Below, in pieces: positions 50,884-59,270 of a stretch of 64,000 nt of DNA (positions are counted from its first letter, which is position 1; every line of letters begins with the position of its first letter). This DNA is from Bisbaumannia sp015645095 (GTDB taxonomy: Bacteria; Pseudomonadota; Gammaproteobacteria; Pseudomonadales; Halomonadaceae), in assembly GCA_036871055.1 (NCBI GenBank), contig CP141893.1:744001-808000 (forward strand), in the 5' to 3' direction. The position numbers and the translations under genes were made by a program. A model generated the notes under the pieces. The model saw only the letters and a list, made by a program, of their open reading frames with translations, made no database searches and was not told the origin of the DNA.

Positions 50884-51391
50884 GGTAATCAAGGGGCTGG
50901 CGTTGCTGCCAGCCCTGGGCGCGATGCCGGCCCTCTTGCCCGTCGCCCGGGCCGACGAAGCGCCGGGGGGCTTGGCCCGGGCCACCCTGGCGATTCACGC
51001 CGCCGAGGGGCCTCGGCGGCTCGAAGTGGAGCTGGCCGAGACCCCGGCCCAGCGGCGCCGCGGCCTGATGGAGCGCGATCACCTGGAGGCCGAGTCCGGC
51101 ATGCTGTTTCTCTACGACGGCCTGCAGCCTCCGGAGAGCGGCTTCTGGATGTATCGCACGCGGATTCCCCTGGATATTGCCTTTATCGATGCCGCCGGGC
51201 GTATCGCCGCCATCCACACCATGACCCCCTGCCATAGCGACGACCCCGGGCAGTGCCGCGCCTACCCGGCCGGGGTGGCCTACCGCGCCGCCCTGGAGGT
51301 CAATGCCGGCTACTTCGCCGATAGGGACATCGGCATCGGTGACTGCGTCAGTTGGCCCGGCGCCGCCGCCAGCTGTAGCGTCGAGGGTTAA
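50864..51391 (+). CDS. DUF192 family secreted protein
   Basis: A 175-residue protein with an N-terminal twin-arginine-like opening (MTTNRREVIKGLALLPALGA) and likely export. The DUF192 domain starts near residue 48 with VELAETPAQRRRGLMERDHL, then GMLFLYDG, GFWMYRTRIPLDIAFIDAAGRI, and AALEVNAGYFAD near 147. Function of the domain is not established; it binds no known cofactor. Its start lies inside the modC end, but it has AGGAG just upstream (GGAGAGCAGG), so the operon may extend to it. Confidence 0.87.
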   Translation: MTTNRREVIKGLALLPALGAMPALLPVARADEAPGGLARATLAIHAAEGPRRLEVELAETPAQRRRGLMERDHLEAESGMLFLYDGLQPPESGFWMYRTRIPLDIAFIDAAGRIAAIHTMTPCHSDDPGQCRAYPAGVAYRAALEVNAGYFADRDIGIGDCVSWPGAAASCSVEG

Positions 51392-52275
51392 TCGGCCCGG
51401 CCTAGCCGGCGGGGAGGGATCTTCTTCTTGCCGGTGCCGAATTTCAGCACGATCAGGGCGATACCCGCGACCACCAGGCCACCACCGGCGAGCTTGTGGA
51501 TGCCCAGGCCATCGCCCAGCAGCCAGACGCCCAGGAAGACCGCCACCACCGGCACCAGCAGGGTCAGCGGCACCACCCGGTTCACCGGGTGGCGGCGCAG
51601 CAGCCCGTACCAGAGCCCATAGGCGACGATGGAAGACATCACCGCGGTGTAGAGGACCGCGCCCCAGCCCGCCCAGCCGGTCTCCCGCAGCGCCGTGAGG
51701 TGATCGCTTTCGAAGAGCCAGGAGCCCAGGGCCACCTGGGGAATGGCGAACAGCGCCACCCAGCCGGCCAGGGCCAGGGGCGGTACATTGGGTCCCTGCT
51801 TGATCAGCAACTGGGAGATGGCCCAGCCGAGGGCGCTGAGCAGCAGGATGGTCAGCGGCAGGGGCGAGGGCAGGGTGGGGCCGCCGGCCAGTACCACCAC
51901 CCCGGCGAAGGAGAGCGCCAGCCCCGCCAGGCGCCGCGGACCCAGGCGCTCCTTCAGGAAGATCACCGCCAGCAGGGTGGCGAAGGGGGTGCCCATCTGC
52001 ACCAGCAGGGCCCCGGTGCCTGCCTCGGCCTGCCCCAGGCCGATAAACAGCAGGGCGAAGTGCAGGCTGCCGAAGGTCACCGAGAGCAGCGCCAGGAAGG
52101 GCAACTGATGGCGCGCCACCGGATGGAAGGGCACCAGCAGTGCCGCTACCAGCATAAAGCGCAGAGTGGTCATCAGCAGCGGCGGCAGCTCGGCCACCCC
52201 CACCTTGATGACGATGATATTCAGGGCCCAGATGGCGATGACCGCCAGGCCCAGCAGCAGGTCGCGAAGTGGCAC
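51388..52275 (-). CDS. EamA family DMT transporter (O-acetylserine/cysteine exporter-like)
   Basis: A 295-residue membrane protein with ten helices in two repeats (LLLGLAVIAIWALNIIVIKVG at the start, in part AVIAIWALNIIVIK). It closely resembles EamA/YdeD-type exporters: LPPLLMTTLRFMLVA near 32 and VAVFLGVWLLGDGLGIHKL near 240. I chose the GTG at 52275, which has AGGGAAGA upstream and puts the first helix at the N-terminus; the ATG-started frame from 52431 adds a hydrophilic, Pro-rich extension. It ends with four bases overlapping the DUF192 gene. Substrate unknown. Confidence 0.85.
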   Translation of the reverse strand: MPLRDLLLGLAVIAIWALNIIVIKVGVAELPPLLMTTLRFMLVAALLVPFHPVARHQLPFLALLSVTFGSLHFALLFIGLGQAEAGTGALLVQMGTPFATLLAVIFLKERLGPRRLAGLALSFAGVVVLAGGPTLPSPLPLTILLLSALGWAISQLLIKQGPNVPPLALAGWVALFAIPQVALGSWLFESDHLTALRETGWAGWGAVLYTAVMSSIVAYGLWYGLLRRHPVNRVVPLTLLVPVVAVFLGVWLLGDGLGIHKLAGGGLVVAGIALIVLKFGTGKKKIPPRRLGRAD

Positions 52276-52482
52276 GAATTCTTCCCTGACGAAGGCATTG
52301 AGGACCCAGGATACCAGGCCGTTGCGGGAAAGGTGTGACGGGGGAGGGGCGACACTCGTCGGTAACGCCTGGGGGCTCACCGGCTTCCTTTCAACGTTGG
52401 GCCGCCTACAATGGGCGGGGATCCCTAGCAAAAAAACAGGCTGTCCCGGGACAGGGGCGAGCCGCTACCGCAAGGACACGAC

Positions 52483-53493
52483 ATGCACGCCACTTCTCGC
52501 CTTACCAAGTTCGCCGCCGTCCTGGCCGGCGCCGCCCTGCTCGGTGCCTCGCTTTCCGCCCAGGCCCGCGAGCTCTCCATCTCCACCGTGCTTTCCGACG
52601 CCTTCCCCTGGGGCCAGGCCGCCGAGAAGTGGGCCGAGCTGGTCGAGGAGCGCAGCGAGGGGCGCATCACCATGCGCGTCTACCCCAATGCGCAGCTGGT
52701 GGCCGGCGACCAGACCCGCGAGTTCTCCGCCATGCGTTCCGGGCTGATCGATGCCGCCGTGGGCTCCACCATCAACTGGTCGCCCCAGGTGCCGGAGCTC
52801 AATCTCTTCTCGCTGCCCTTCCTGCTGCCCGACGAGGCCGCCGTGGATGCGGTGACCGGTGGCGAGGCCGGCGAGACGATCTTCGCGGCCATCGAGTCCC
52901 GGGACGTCATCCCCCTGGCCTGGGGCGAGAACGGCTTCCGCCAGCTCTCCAACTCCCGGGGCCCGGTCACCGAGCCCGGCGACCTGGAGGGCCTGAAGAT
53001 CCGCGTGGTGGGCTCGCCGCTCTTCCAGGACACCTTCACCGCCCTGGGCGCCGACCCCACCCAGATGAGCTGGACCGATGCCCAGCCGGCGCTGACCACC
53101 GGCGCGGTGGATGGCCAGGAGAACCCGCTGTCGGTGTTCGATGTGGCGCGCATTGATCAGGTGGGCCAGGAACACCTGACCCTGTGGAACTACATGAACG
53201 ACCCGCTGATCTTCGCCGTCAATCGCCAGGTGTGGCTGTCGCTGGACGAGGCGGATCGCGAGATCCTGCGCGAGGCGGCCCTGGATGCCGGCCAGTGGGA
53301 GATCGCCATGACCCGCGAGCAGGAGACCGAGCGCCTGGCCGCGATCCAGGAGCGTGGCGTGAATGTTGCCGAGCTCTCCGACGATCAGTACCAGGCCTTC
53401 GTCGAGGCTACCGCCGAGGTCCACGACAAGTGGGCGCCGCGTATCGGCGAGGCCCTGGTCGAGGCGGCTCGCGAGGCCATCGAGGCGCGCTGA
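52483..53493 (+). CDS. TRAP transporter substrate-binding protein, DctP type
   Basis: A 336-residue periplasmic receptor for an organic acid. Signal peptide MHATSRLTKFAAVLAGAALL with cleavage after AQA near residue 27. Hallmarks: AEKWAELVEERSEGRITMRVYPNAQL near 45 (in part: WAELVEERSEGRITMRVYP), GENGFRQLSNSRGPV near 148, LEGLKIRVVGSPLFQDTFTALGA near 168 (in part: LKIRVVGSPLFQ) with the conserved carboxylate-binding Arg, and a final helix. It heads a three-gene DctPQM operon. Ligand cannot be told. Confidence 0.93.
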   Translation: MHATSRLTKFAAVLAGAALLGASLSAQARELSISTVLSDAFPWGQAAEKWAELVEERSEGRITMRVYPNAQLVAGDQTREFSAMRSGLIDAAVGSTINWSPQVPELNLFSLPFLLPDEAAVDAVTGGEAGETIFAAIESRDVIPLAWGENGFRQLSNSRGPVTEPGDLEGLKIRVVGSPLFQDTFTALGADPTQMSWTDAQPALTTGAVDGQENPLSVFDVARIDQVGQEHLTLWNYMNDPLIFAVNRQVWLSLDEADREILREAALDAGQWEIAMTREQETERLAAIQERGVNVAELSDDQYQAFVEATAEVHDKWAPRIGEALVEAAREAIEAR

Positions 53494-53513
53494 GTCCCGG
53501 CGCTGGCCCCTCT

Positions 53514-53539
53514 CGTCGCCCCCGTTCCCGGGGGCGACG
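53514..53539 (+). terminator. Hairpin between TRAP receptor and small permease genes
   Basis: CGTCGCCCCCG pairs with CGGGGGCGACG over a 4-base loop TTCC. Placed between receptor and permease genes, it probably reduces read-through so that the receptor is made in excess. Confidence 0.65.
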
Positions 53540-53557
53540 TCATTTCACGAGGTCGAC

Positions 53558-54037
53558 ATGAAACCCTTTCCCGATGCCCGGCCGGAGCGCTGGTTGGCCT
53601 CCCTGGCCCTGGTGATCATCGCCGTGATCAGCCTCGCCAATGTGGTGACCCGCTACCTCACCGGGGGCTCGCTGGCCTTTACCGAGGAGTTCTCGGTGTT
53701 CCTGCTGGTGGTGCTGACCTTCGCCGGCGCCGCCGTGGCCCTGCGCCGCAATGGCCATATTCGTATCGGCCTGCTGGAGCGCGCCCTGCCCTCGGCGCCG
53801 CGCAAGGCGCTGATCCTCTTCCAGTGGGCCTGCGGCATGATCGTGCTGGGCCTGATCACCTGGTTCGGCGCCAAGCTCGCCTGGCAGGAGTACCAGTGGC
53901 AGTCGCTCTCGCCGGGGCTCGGCCTGCCCCAGTGGTGGTACATCGTCTGGCTGCCGCTGCTCTCGGGAGCGATGCTGATCCGTCAGACCCAGCAGACCCG
54001 GGACCGGTTGCGCGGGAGGCTCGACGATGAGTCCTGA
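53558..54037 (+). CDS. TRAP transporter small permease, DctQ type
   Basis: A 159-residue protein with four membrane helices (SLALVIIAVISLANVVTRYL at residues 15-34, in part). The motif FTEEFSVFLLVVLTFAGAAVALRRNGHIRI near 43 (in part: TEEFSVFLLVVLTFAGAA) is characteristic of DctQ. The start at 53558 has ACGAGG six bases upstream; a longer frame runs back inside the receptor gene. It overlaps the large permease gene by 11 bases. Confidence 0.92.
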   Translation: MKPFPDARPERWLASLALVIIAVISLANVVTRYLTGGSLAFTEEFSVFLLVVLTFAGAAVALRRNGHIRIGLLERALPSAPRKALILFQWACGMIVLGLITWFGAKLAWQEYQWQSLSPGLGLPQWWYIVWLPLLSGAMLIRQTQQTRDRLRGRLDDES

Positions 54038-55334
54038 CCTCTGGATGCTGCTGGCCTTCGCCGGCCTCTTGATCGCCGGGGTGCCGGTGGCCTTCTCTCT
54101 GGGCCTGGCCGGCGCCGTGGGTATCCTGGCCGGCCTGCCGCCCATGATGCTGGCGACCCTCGGCACCAACACCTACAACAGCATCGCCAAGTACCCGCTG
54201 ATCGCCATCCCGCTGTTTATCCTCACCGGCCTGATCTTCGAGCGCTCCGGGGTGGCGCTGCGCCTGGTGCGCTTCGCCCAGGCGCTGATCGGCCCGCGCC
54301 ACGGCGGCCTGGCCCTGGTGGCGGTGCTGGTGTGCATGATCATGGGCGGCATGAGCGGCTCGGGGCCGGCGGACGCCGCCGCGGTGGCCATGGTGATGCT
54401 GCCGAGCATGACCAAGGCGGGCTACCCCAAGCCCTTCTCGGCCACCCTGATCGCCGCCTCGGCCTCCACGGCGATCCTGATCCCGCCCTCGGTGGCGCTG
54501 ATCCTCTACTCCATCGTGGTGCCCGGGGTCGACCTGCGCGCGCTCTTCGCCGCCGGGCTCTTCCCCGGCATCCTCGCCGGCCTGGCGCTGCTGGTGCCGG
54601 CGCTGATCGTCTCGAAACGCCATGGTTGGGAAGGCGGGACGCCGGTGGAGGGCGCCGAACGCCTCAAGGTGGGCGAGACCTTCAAGCAGGCCCTGCCGGC
54701 GCTGTTTGCCCCGGTATTGATCCTCGGCGGGCTGCGCTCCGGGCTCTTCACCCCCACCGAGGCCGCCGTGGTGGCGGTGGCCTATGGGGTCATCATCGGC
54801 CTCTTCGTGACCCGCGAGATCGGCTGGCGCGACCTCTGGGCGCTGTTCGGCGAGGCGGCGGTGATCTCCGGGGTGGTGATGCTGATCATCGCGCTCGCCG
54901 GCATCTTCGCCTGGGCCGGCACCATGCTTGGTACCTTCCGTGGCCTGGCCGAGTGGATCATCGCCCTCACCGACAACGGGGTACTGTTGCTGATCCTGAT
55001 CATGCTGGCGGTGCTGGCCGCCGGCATGCTGCTGGATGCCATCTCCATCTACCTGATCCTGATGCCGATTCTGATTCCGGTGATGCAGCATTTCGAATGG
55101 AATCCGGTATGGTTCGGGATCCTGCTGGCGATGAATATCGCCATCGGCCAGTTCACCCCGCCGGTGGCGGTGAACCTGATGGTGACCACCGAGGTGGCCA
55201 GGATCCGCCTGGAGCAGACGGTCGGCTGGGCGCTGCTCTTCGTGGTGGCCATGGCCGGGGCCCTGGCCTTGGTGGCCGTGTTCCCGGAGATCGCCCTCTG
55301 GCTACCGCGGGTACTCGGTTACAACGTGGGTTGA
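54027..55334 (+). CDS. TRAP transporter large permease, DctM type
   Basis: A 435-residue permease with about 12 helices forming the sodium-coupled transport core. Typical segments: GVPVAFSLGLAGAVGI near residue 16, the PLIAIPLFILTGLIFERSG block near 55, GGMSGSGPADAAAVAMVMLP near 108, and PTEAAVVAVAYGVIIGLF near 240, plus NIAIGQFTPPVAVNLMVT near 370. Start 54027 overlaps dctQ. Ends the operon. Confidence 0.95.
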   Translation: MSPDLWMLLAFAGLLIAGVPVAFSLGLAGAVGILAGLPPMMLATLGTNTYNSIAKYPLIAIPLFILTGLIFERSGVALRLVRFAQALIGPRHGGLALVAVLVCMIMGGMSGSGPADAAAVAMVMLPSMTKAGYPKPFSATLIAASASTAILIPPSVALILYSIVVPGVDLRALFAAGLFPGILAGLALLVPALIVSKRHGWEGGTPVEGAERLKVGETFKQALPALFAPVLILGGLRSGLFTPTEAAVVAVAYGVIIGLFVTREIGWRDLWALFGEAAVISGVVMLIIALAGIFAWAGTMLGTFRGLAEWIIALTDNGVLLLILIMLAVLAAGMLLDAISIYLILMPILIPVMQHFEWNPVWFGILLAMNIAIGQFTPPVAVNLMVTTEVARIRLEQTVGWALLFVVAMAGALALVAVFPEIALWLPRVLGYNVG

Positions 55335-55358
55335 GCGTGGGCCAGGAGGGCAGGGGGG

Positions 55359-55880
55359 CTATTGCCCGGCTTGCAGGGTATCCAGCACTTGCCGGTGGAG
55401 CTCGGCGGCCGCGGCGTCGAAGAGCACGAAGCGGACCAGGCCAAGGTGCTCGCCATGGCGCCCGCTCTCCCTGACCGTGCTCAGGGCGATACGGGCGGCC
55501 TCCGCCATGGGGTAGCCGAAGGCGCCGGTGGAGAGGGCGGGGAAGGCCAGGGAGTCGAGGCGCTGGGCCTCGGCCAGCGCCATGGCGTTTCGGTAGCAGG
55601 CCGCCAGCAGCTCGTCGGAGGGTTCGTCGACCCCGTAGACCGGGCCCAGGCAGTGGATCACATGACGATTGGGCAGACCGAAGGCAGGGGTGATCACCGC
55701 CTGGCCGGGCTGGATCGGTGCCAGGGGGCGGCAGGCCGCCTCCAGCTCGGGGCCGGCGGCGCGATGCAGGGCGCCGGCCACGCCGCCGCCGGGACGCAAC
55801 TGGGCATTGGCGGCGTTGACCACCGCCGCCACGTCGGTTTGCCGGGTAATATCGCCCTGGCGGCACTCGATCTTCAGCAT
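55359..55880 (-). CDS. Macrodomain protein, O-acetyl-ADP-ribose deacetylase-like
   Basis: A 173-residue macro domain. The ADP-ribose site motifs are VVNAANAQLRPGGGVAGALHRAAG near residue 20 (in part: NAANAQLRPGGGVAGAL) and FPALSTGAFGYPMAEAARIAL near 107 (in part: FPALSTGAFGYPM), as in YmdB/TTHA-like hydrolases; HCLGPVYGVDEPSDELL lies between. The likely reaction is removal of acetyl or ADP-ribose groups in the cytoplasm. It converges on the TRAP operon and is divergent from the DUF2798 gene. Start 55880 (MLKIECRQGDIT) fits the domain. Confidence 0.92.
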   Translation of the reverse strand: MLKIECRQGDITRQTDVAAVVNAANAQLRPGGGVAGALHRAAGPELEAACRPLAPIQPGQAVITPAFGLPNRHVIHCLGPVYGVDEPSDELLAACYRNAMALAEAQRLDSLAFPALSTGAFGYPMAEAARIALSTVRESGRHGEHLGLVRFVLFDAAAAELHRQVLDTLQAGQ

Positions 55881-56008
55881 GGAGCCCCCGATCACATTGA
55901 CCACTCGATACAGTGTGGTGTGCCTCCTCGATCCGGCGCAAGGCAGCTGTTCAGGCGGCAAGGCTTCTGGTCTAATAATGAGCCCGATAACGATCATGGA
56001 GACGCCGA

Positions 56009-56245
56009 ATGCTGTTCCCGCCCCGCTATGCCCCCCTGGTCTTCTCGGTGCTGATGTCGCTCTATATGGTCACCCTGATGACCTTCCTGATCACCTGGGT
56101 CAATACCGGCCTGGCCGACGGCTTCCTGGGGCGCTGGTGGCGTGCCTTCTATATCGCCTGGCCCATCGCCTTCTCGCTGATCCTGGTCGGTGCGCCCCGC
56201 CTGCAGCGCCTCGCCGCCAAGTTGATCCGCCACCCGAGCCGATGA
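56009..56245 (+). CDS. DUF2798 family small membrane protein
   Basis: A 78-residue protein with two membrane helices, LVFSVLMSLYMVTLMTFLIT at about 10-29 and AFYIAWPIAFSLILVGAP at about 46-63. The PPRYAPLVFSVLMSLYM opening is the DUF2798 mark. Function unknown. It ends with a short basic tail. It stands alone between the macrodomain and KamA-like genes. Confidence 0.85.
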   Translation: MLFPPRYAPLVFSVLMSLYMVTLMTFLITWVNTGLADGFLGRWWRAFYIAWPIAFSLILVGAPRLQRLAAKLIRHPSR

Positions 56246-56444
56246 ACGAAGTGTGGCGAAAAGGCCGCTAATGCGTGACATTTGTTGCAAAATGATGCGG
56301 AAATTTGCAACCCCTTTCCCAAGCCTGTATCAATAGCCCTCCCCTAAGACACCATGGCCTGTCTGCCTCCCCTGCATGAGGCGAGACGGCCGCCCCGCGC
56401 CTGCGGCGAGGCGGTCCGGCCGTGATAGACAAAGAGGAGATGGC

Positions 56445-57833
56445 ATGAACCAGCGAGTGAACATCGAGCTCGGCAGCCCCGAGGCCGAGGCCTTCGAGGC
56501 CCGCCAGTTCAAGGTCTATACCCACCGTCAGCTGGACAAGATCACGGCGATCCAGGCACTGCCCGAGACGCTGCGCTTCGAGATGAAGGTGGTCAGCCAG
56601 GTATTGCCGTTCCGGGTCAACGAATACGTGATCGACGAGCTGATCGACTGGGACGCCGTGCCCAATGATCCGGTCTTCCAGCTCACCTTCCCCCAGCGCG
56701 GCATGCTGCGCCCCGAGCACTTCGACGAGGTCGCCGCCCTGGTGCGCCGCGACGCCCCCGCCGACGAGCTCAAGCCGGTGGTGGAGCGCATTCGTGGCGA
56801 GCTGAACCCTCACCCGGCGGGGCAGATGGACCTCAACCTGCCGCTGCTGGATGGCGAGCCGCTGCCCGGCATGCAGCACAAGTATCGCGAGACGGTGCTG
56901 TTCTTTCCCAGCCAGGGGCAGGTGTGCCACAGCTACTGCACCTTCTGCTTCCGCTGGGCGCAGTTCGTCGGCGACAAGGACCTCAAGTTCGCCGCAAGCG
57001 ACGCCGGCTCCCTGCATCGCTACCTGGCCGAGCACACCGAGGTCACCGACCTGCTGATGACCGGCGGTGATCCCATGGTGATGAAGGCCAAGCATCTGCG
57101 GATGTACCTGGAGGGGCTGATGGCCCCGGAGCTGGACCATGTCCAGGATATCCGCATCGGCTCCAAGAGCCTGACCTTCTGGCCCTACCGCTTCGTCACC
57201 GACCCGGACGCCGAGGAGATCCTCGAGCTCTTTCGCGAGCTGACGGCGGCCGGCAAGCACGTCGCCTTCATGGCGCACTTCAACCACTGGAAGGAGATGG
57301 AGACCCCCATCTGCCGTGAGGCGATCCGCCGTATCCGCGCCACCGGGGCGGAGATTCGCACCCAGGCGCCGCTGCTCAAGCACATCAACGACGATGCCGA
57401 TCAGTGGGCCCGGATGTGGACCACCCAGGTGCGCCTGGGGATGATCCCCTACTATCTGTTCGTCGAGCGTGACACCGGTGCCCGCCACTACTTCGAGGTG
57501 CCGCTGGTGCGCGCCTGGGAGATCTACCGCGAGGCCATCAAAACGGTGCCGGGCCTGGCGCGTACCGCCCGGGGGCCGTCGATGTCCGCCGACCCGGGCA
57601 AGGTGGAGATCCAGGGGGTGACGGAAATCCAGGGCGAGAAGGTCTTCGTGCTGCGCTTTATCCAGGGCCGCGACAGCGACTGGGTGCAGCGGCCCTTCTT
57701 CGCCAAGTACGACGAGACCGCCACCTGGCTCAACCACCTGGAGCCCGCCCTCGGCGAGCGCGAGTTCTTCTTCGAGGCCGAGTTCGCCGCCATGAAGGAC
57801 GAGAAGCAGGCGCTGATTACCAAGGCCGGCTGA
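56445..57833 (+). CDS. KamA family radical SAM protein (lysine 2,3-aminomutase-like)
   Basis: A 462-residue radical SAM/PLP enzyme of the lysine/glutamate 2,3-aminomutase group. The iron-sulfur motif is CHSYCTFCFRW near residue 167, fulfilling C-x3-C-x2-C. Classical aminomutases have CRHCTRRR there, so this is a divergent subfamily. TDLLMTGGDPMVMKAKHLR near 204 is the SAM-binding GGD block and TQAPLLKHINDDADQW near 325 is the substrate region. AAGAGGAG precedes the ATG at 56445. No beta-lysine acetyltransferase (ablB) or other partner is nearby. In halophiles such enzymes can make beta-amino acid osmolytes; that is speculation here. Confidence 0.88.
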   Translation: MNQRVNIELGSPEAEAFEARQFKVYTHRQLDKITAIQALPETLRFEMKVVSQVLPFRVNEYVIDELIDWDAVPNDPVFQLTFPQRGMLRPEHFDEVAALVRRDAPADELKPVVERIRGELNPHPAGQMDLNLPLLDGEPLPGMQHKYRETVLFFPSQGQVCHSYCTFCFRWAQFVGDKDLKFAASDAGSLHRYLAEHTEVTDLLMTGGDPMVMKAKHLRMYLEGLMAPELDHVQDIRIGSKSLTFWPYRFVTDPDAEEILELFRELTAAGKHVAFMAHFNHWKEMETPICREAIRRIRATGAEIRTQAPLLKHINDDADQWARMWTTQVRLGMIPYYLFVERDTGARHYFEVPLVRAWEIYREAIKTVPGLARTARGPSMSADPGKVEIQGVTEIQGEKVFVLRFIQGRDSDWVQRPFFAKYDETATWLNHLEPALGEREFFFEAEFAAMKDEKQALITKAG

Positions 57834-57850
57834 ATCCGGTAGCTGTTCGT

Positions 57851-57884
57851 CGACGCCGCCGCCGTGACCTCGGCGGCGGCGTCG
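57851..57884 (+). terminator. Hairpin after the KamA-like gene
   Basis: CGACGCCGCCGCC pairs with GGCGGCGGCGTCG across 8 bases, 15 bases after the stop; followed by CTGTCTCTGG, a weak T-run. Confidence 0.65.
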
Positions 57885-58122
57885 CTGTCTCTGGCGTGCG
57901 TTAAACGTTTGACTCAGTGTAAAATTAGGCTTTAGTAAAGAGTGCTTGTGGCCGGCGTGATGCCCTCGATCAGGGGGCGTCGTTGAATCGAGGCGATGCC
58001 TCGGGGCTGCGTCGTCGCCGTGGGTGAACTATCTTCATGCTGAACCCCGAGTATGGGTGTCCGCCGTGGCGGGGATTCGCCGCGAGGCGCCTGGGGGACC
58101 AACCATGCCAAGAGGTGTCTAG

Positions 58123-59103
58123 ATGAAACGTCATGTCTTCTCTGCCGCCGCCGTCTCCGGTGCCCTGCTGGGCGCCGCGGCCTTTTCCGCTCCGGCGGTG
58201 GCCCAGGATCGCTTTATCACCATCGGTACCGGCGGCCAGACCGGCGTCTATTATGTGGTGGGCCAGTCGGTGTGCCGGATGGTCAATCGGGGCAGCGACG
58301 AGCACAACATCCGCTGTAACGCGCCTTCCACCGGCGGCTCGGTGGCCAACGTCAACGGCATGAAGAGCGGCGAGCTGGACATGGGCGTCGTGCAGTCCGA
58401 TGTCCAGTACCGTGCCTATCATGGCGAGGCCAACTTCGAGAACGACGGTGCCTGGGAGGAGATGCGTGCCGTCTTCACCATGCATGGCGAGCCGCTGACG
58501 GTGGTGGCCCGGGCCGACTCCGGCATCTCGCATATCTCCGACTTCCCCGGCAAGCGGGTCAATATCGGTAACCCGGGCTCTGGCCAACGCAACACCATGA
58601 ACGTGGTGATGGATGCCATGGGCTGGGATACCGGCGTCTTCTCCCTGGCCTCCGAGCTGGATGCCGCCGAGCAGGCCGCGGCCCTCTCCGACAACAACAT
58701 CGATGCCATGGTCTATGTGGTGGGCCACCCCAACGGCTCCATCCAGGAGGCCACCACCACCGTGGATGCGCGCCTGGTGCCGGTGACCGGCGAGGAGATC
58801 GATGCCCTGGTCGAAGCGTATCCCTACTACACCCGCGCGCTGATTCCCGGCGGCATGTACCGCGGCAATGACGAGGACGTCGAGACCTTCGGGGTCGCCG
58901 CCACCTTCGTGACCCACGAGGGCGTCGACGAAGAGGTCGTCTACGAGACCGTCAAGGCGGTATTCGAGAACTTCGATCGCTTCAAGCGCCTGCACCCGGC
59001 CTTCGAGAACCTGGACGAGGAGAGCATGATCTCCGACGGTCTCACTGCGCCGCTGCACGACGGGGCCGCCCGCTACTATCGTGAGCGTGGCTGGATCGAG
59101 TGA
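58123..59103 (+). CDS. TAXI family TRAP transporter solute-binding protein
   Basis: A 326-residue periplasmic receptor. Signal peptide MKRHVFSAAAVSGALLGAAA with cleavage after AVA near residue 27. The TAXI signature is ITIGTGGQTGVYYVVGQSVC near 34 followed by NAPSTGGSVANVNGM near 68 and GVVQSDVQYRAYHG near 92. VRAVFTMHGEPLTVVARADS-type block and FGVAATFVTHEGVDEEVVY near 265 agree. It pairs with the fused permease that follows; GGTGTCTAG lies before the ATG. An AT-rich stretch (57900-57945) about 200 bases upstream may hold the promoter. Confidence 0.94.
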   Translation: MKRHVFSAAAVSGALLGAAAFSAPAVAQDRFITIGTGGQTGVYYVVGQSVCRMVNRGSDEHNIRCNAPSTGGSVANVNGMKSGELDMGVVQSDVQYRAYHGEANFENDGAWEEMRAVFTMHGEPLTVVARADSGISHISDFPGKRVNIGNPGSGQRNTMNVVMDAMGWDTGVFSLASELDAAEQAAALSDNNIDAMVYVVGHPNGSIQEATTTVDARLVPVTGEEIDALVEAYPYYTRALIPGGMYRGNDEDVETFGVAATFVTHEGVDEEVVYETVKAVFENFDRFKRLHPAFENLDEESMISDGLTAPLHDGAARYYRERGWIE

Positions 59104-59144
59104 TCCCGGCCCGATAACGGGGAAGGTTTCCCTTCCACTACTGG

Positions 59145-59184
59145 ATGCGCGGCTTCCTCCCGGGAGTCGCGCATTCGGGTTTTT
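59145..59184 (+). terminator. Hairpin with T-run between TAXI receptor and permease genes
   Basis: ATGCGCG (59145-59151) pairs with CGCGCAT (59168-59174), then TCGGGTTTTT follows. Probably a partial terminator that keeps the receptor in excess over the permease. Confidence 0.6.
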
Positions 59185-59270
59185 ACTACCCATTCTTCTC
59201 CAGGGGAAAGGCAAGACACCATGGCAGGACCCTTGACTCGGTGGCTGGATCACACAGGCAGGAACCGCTT

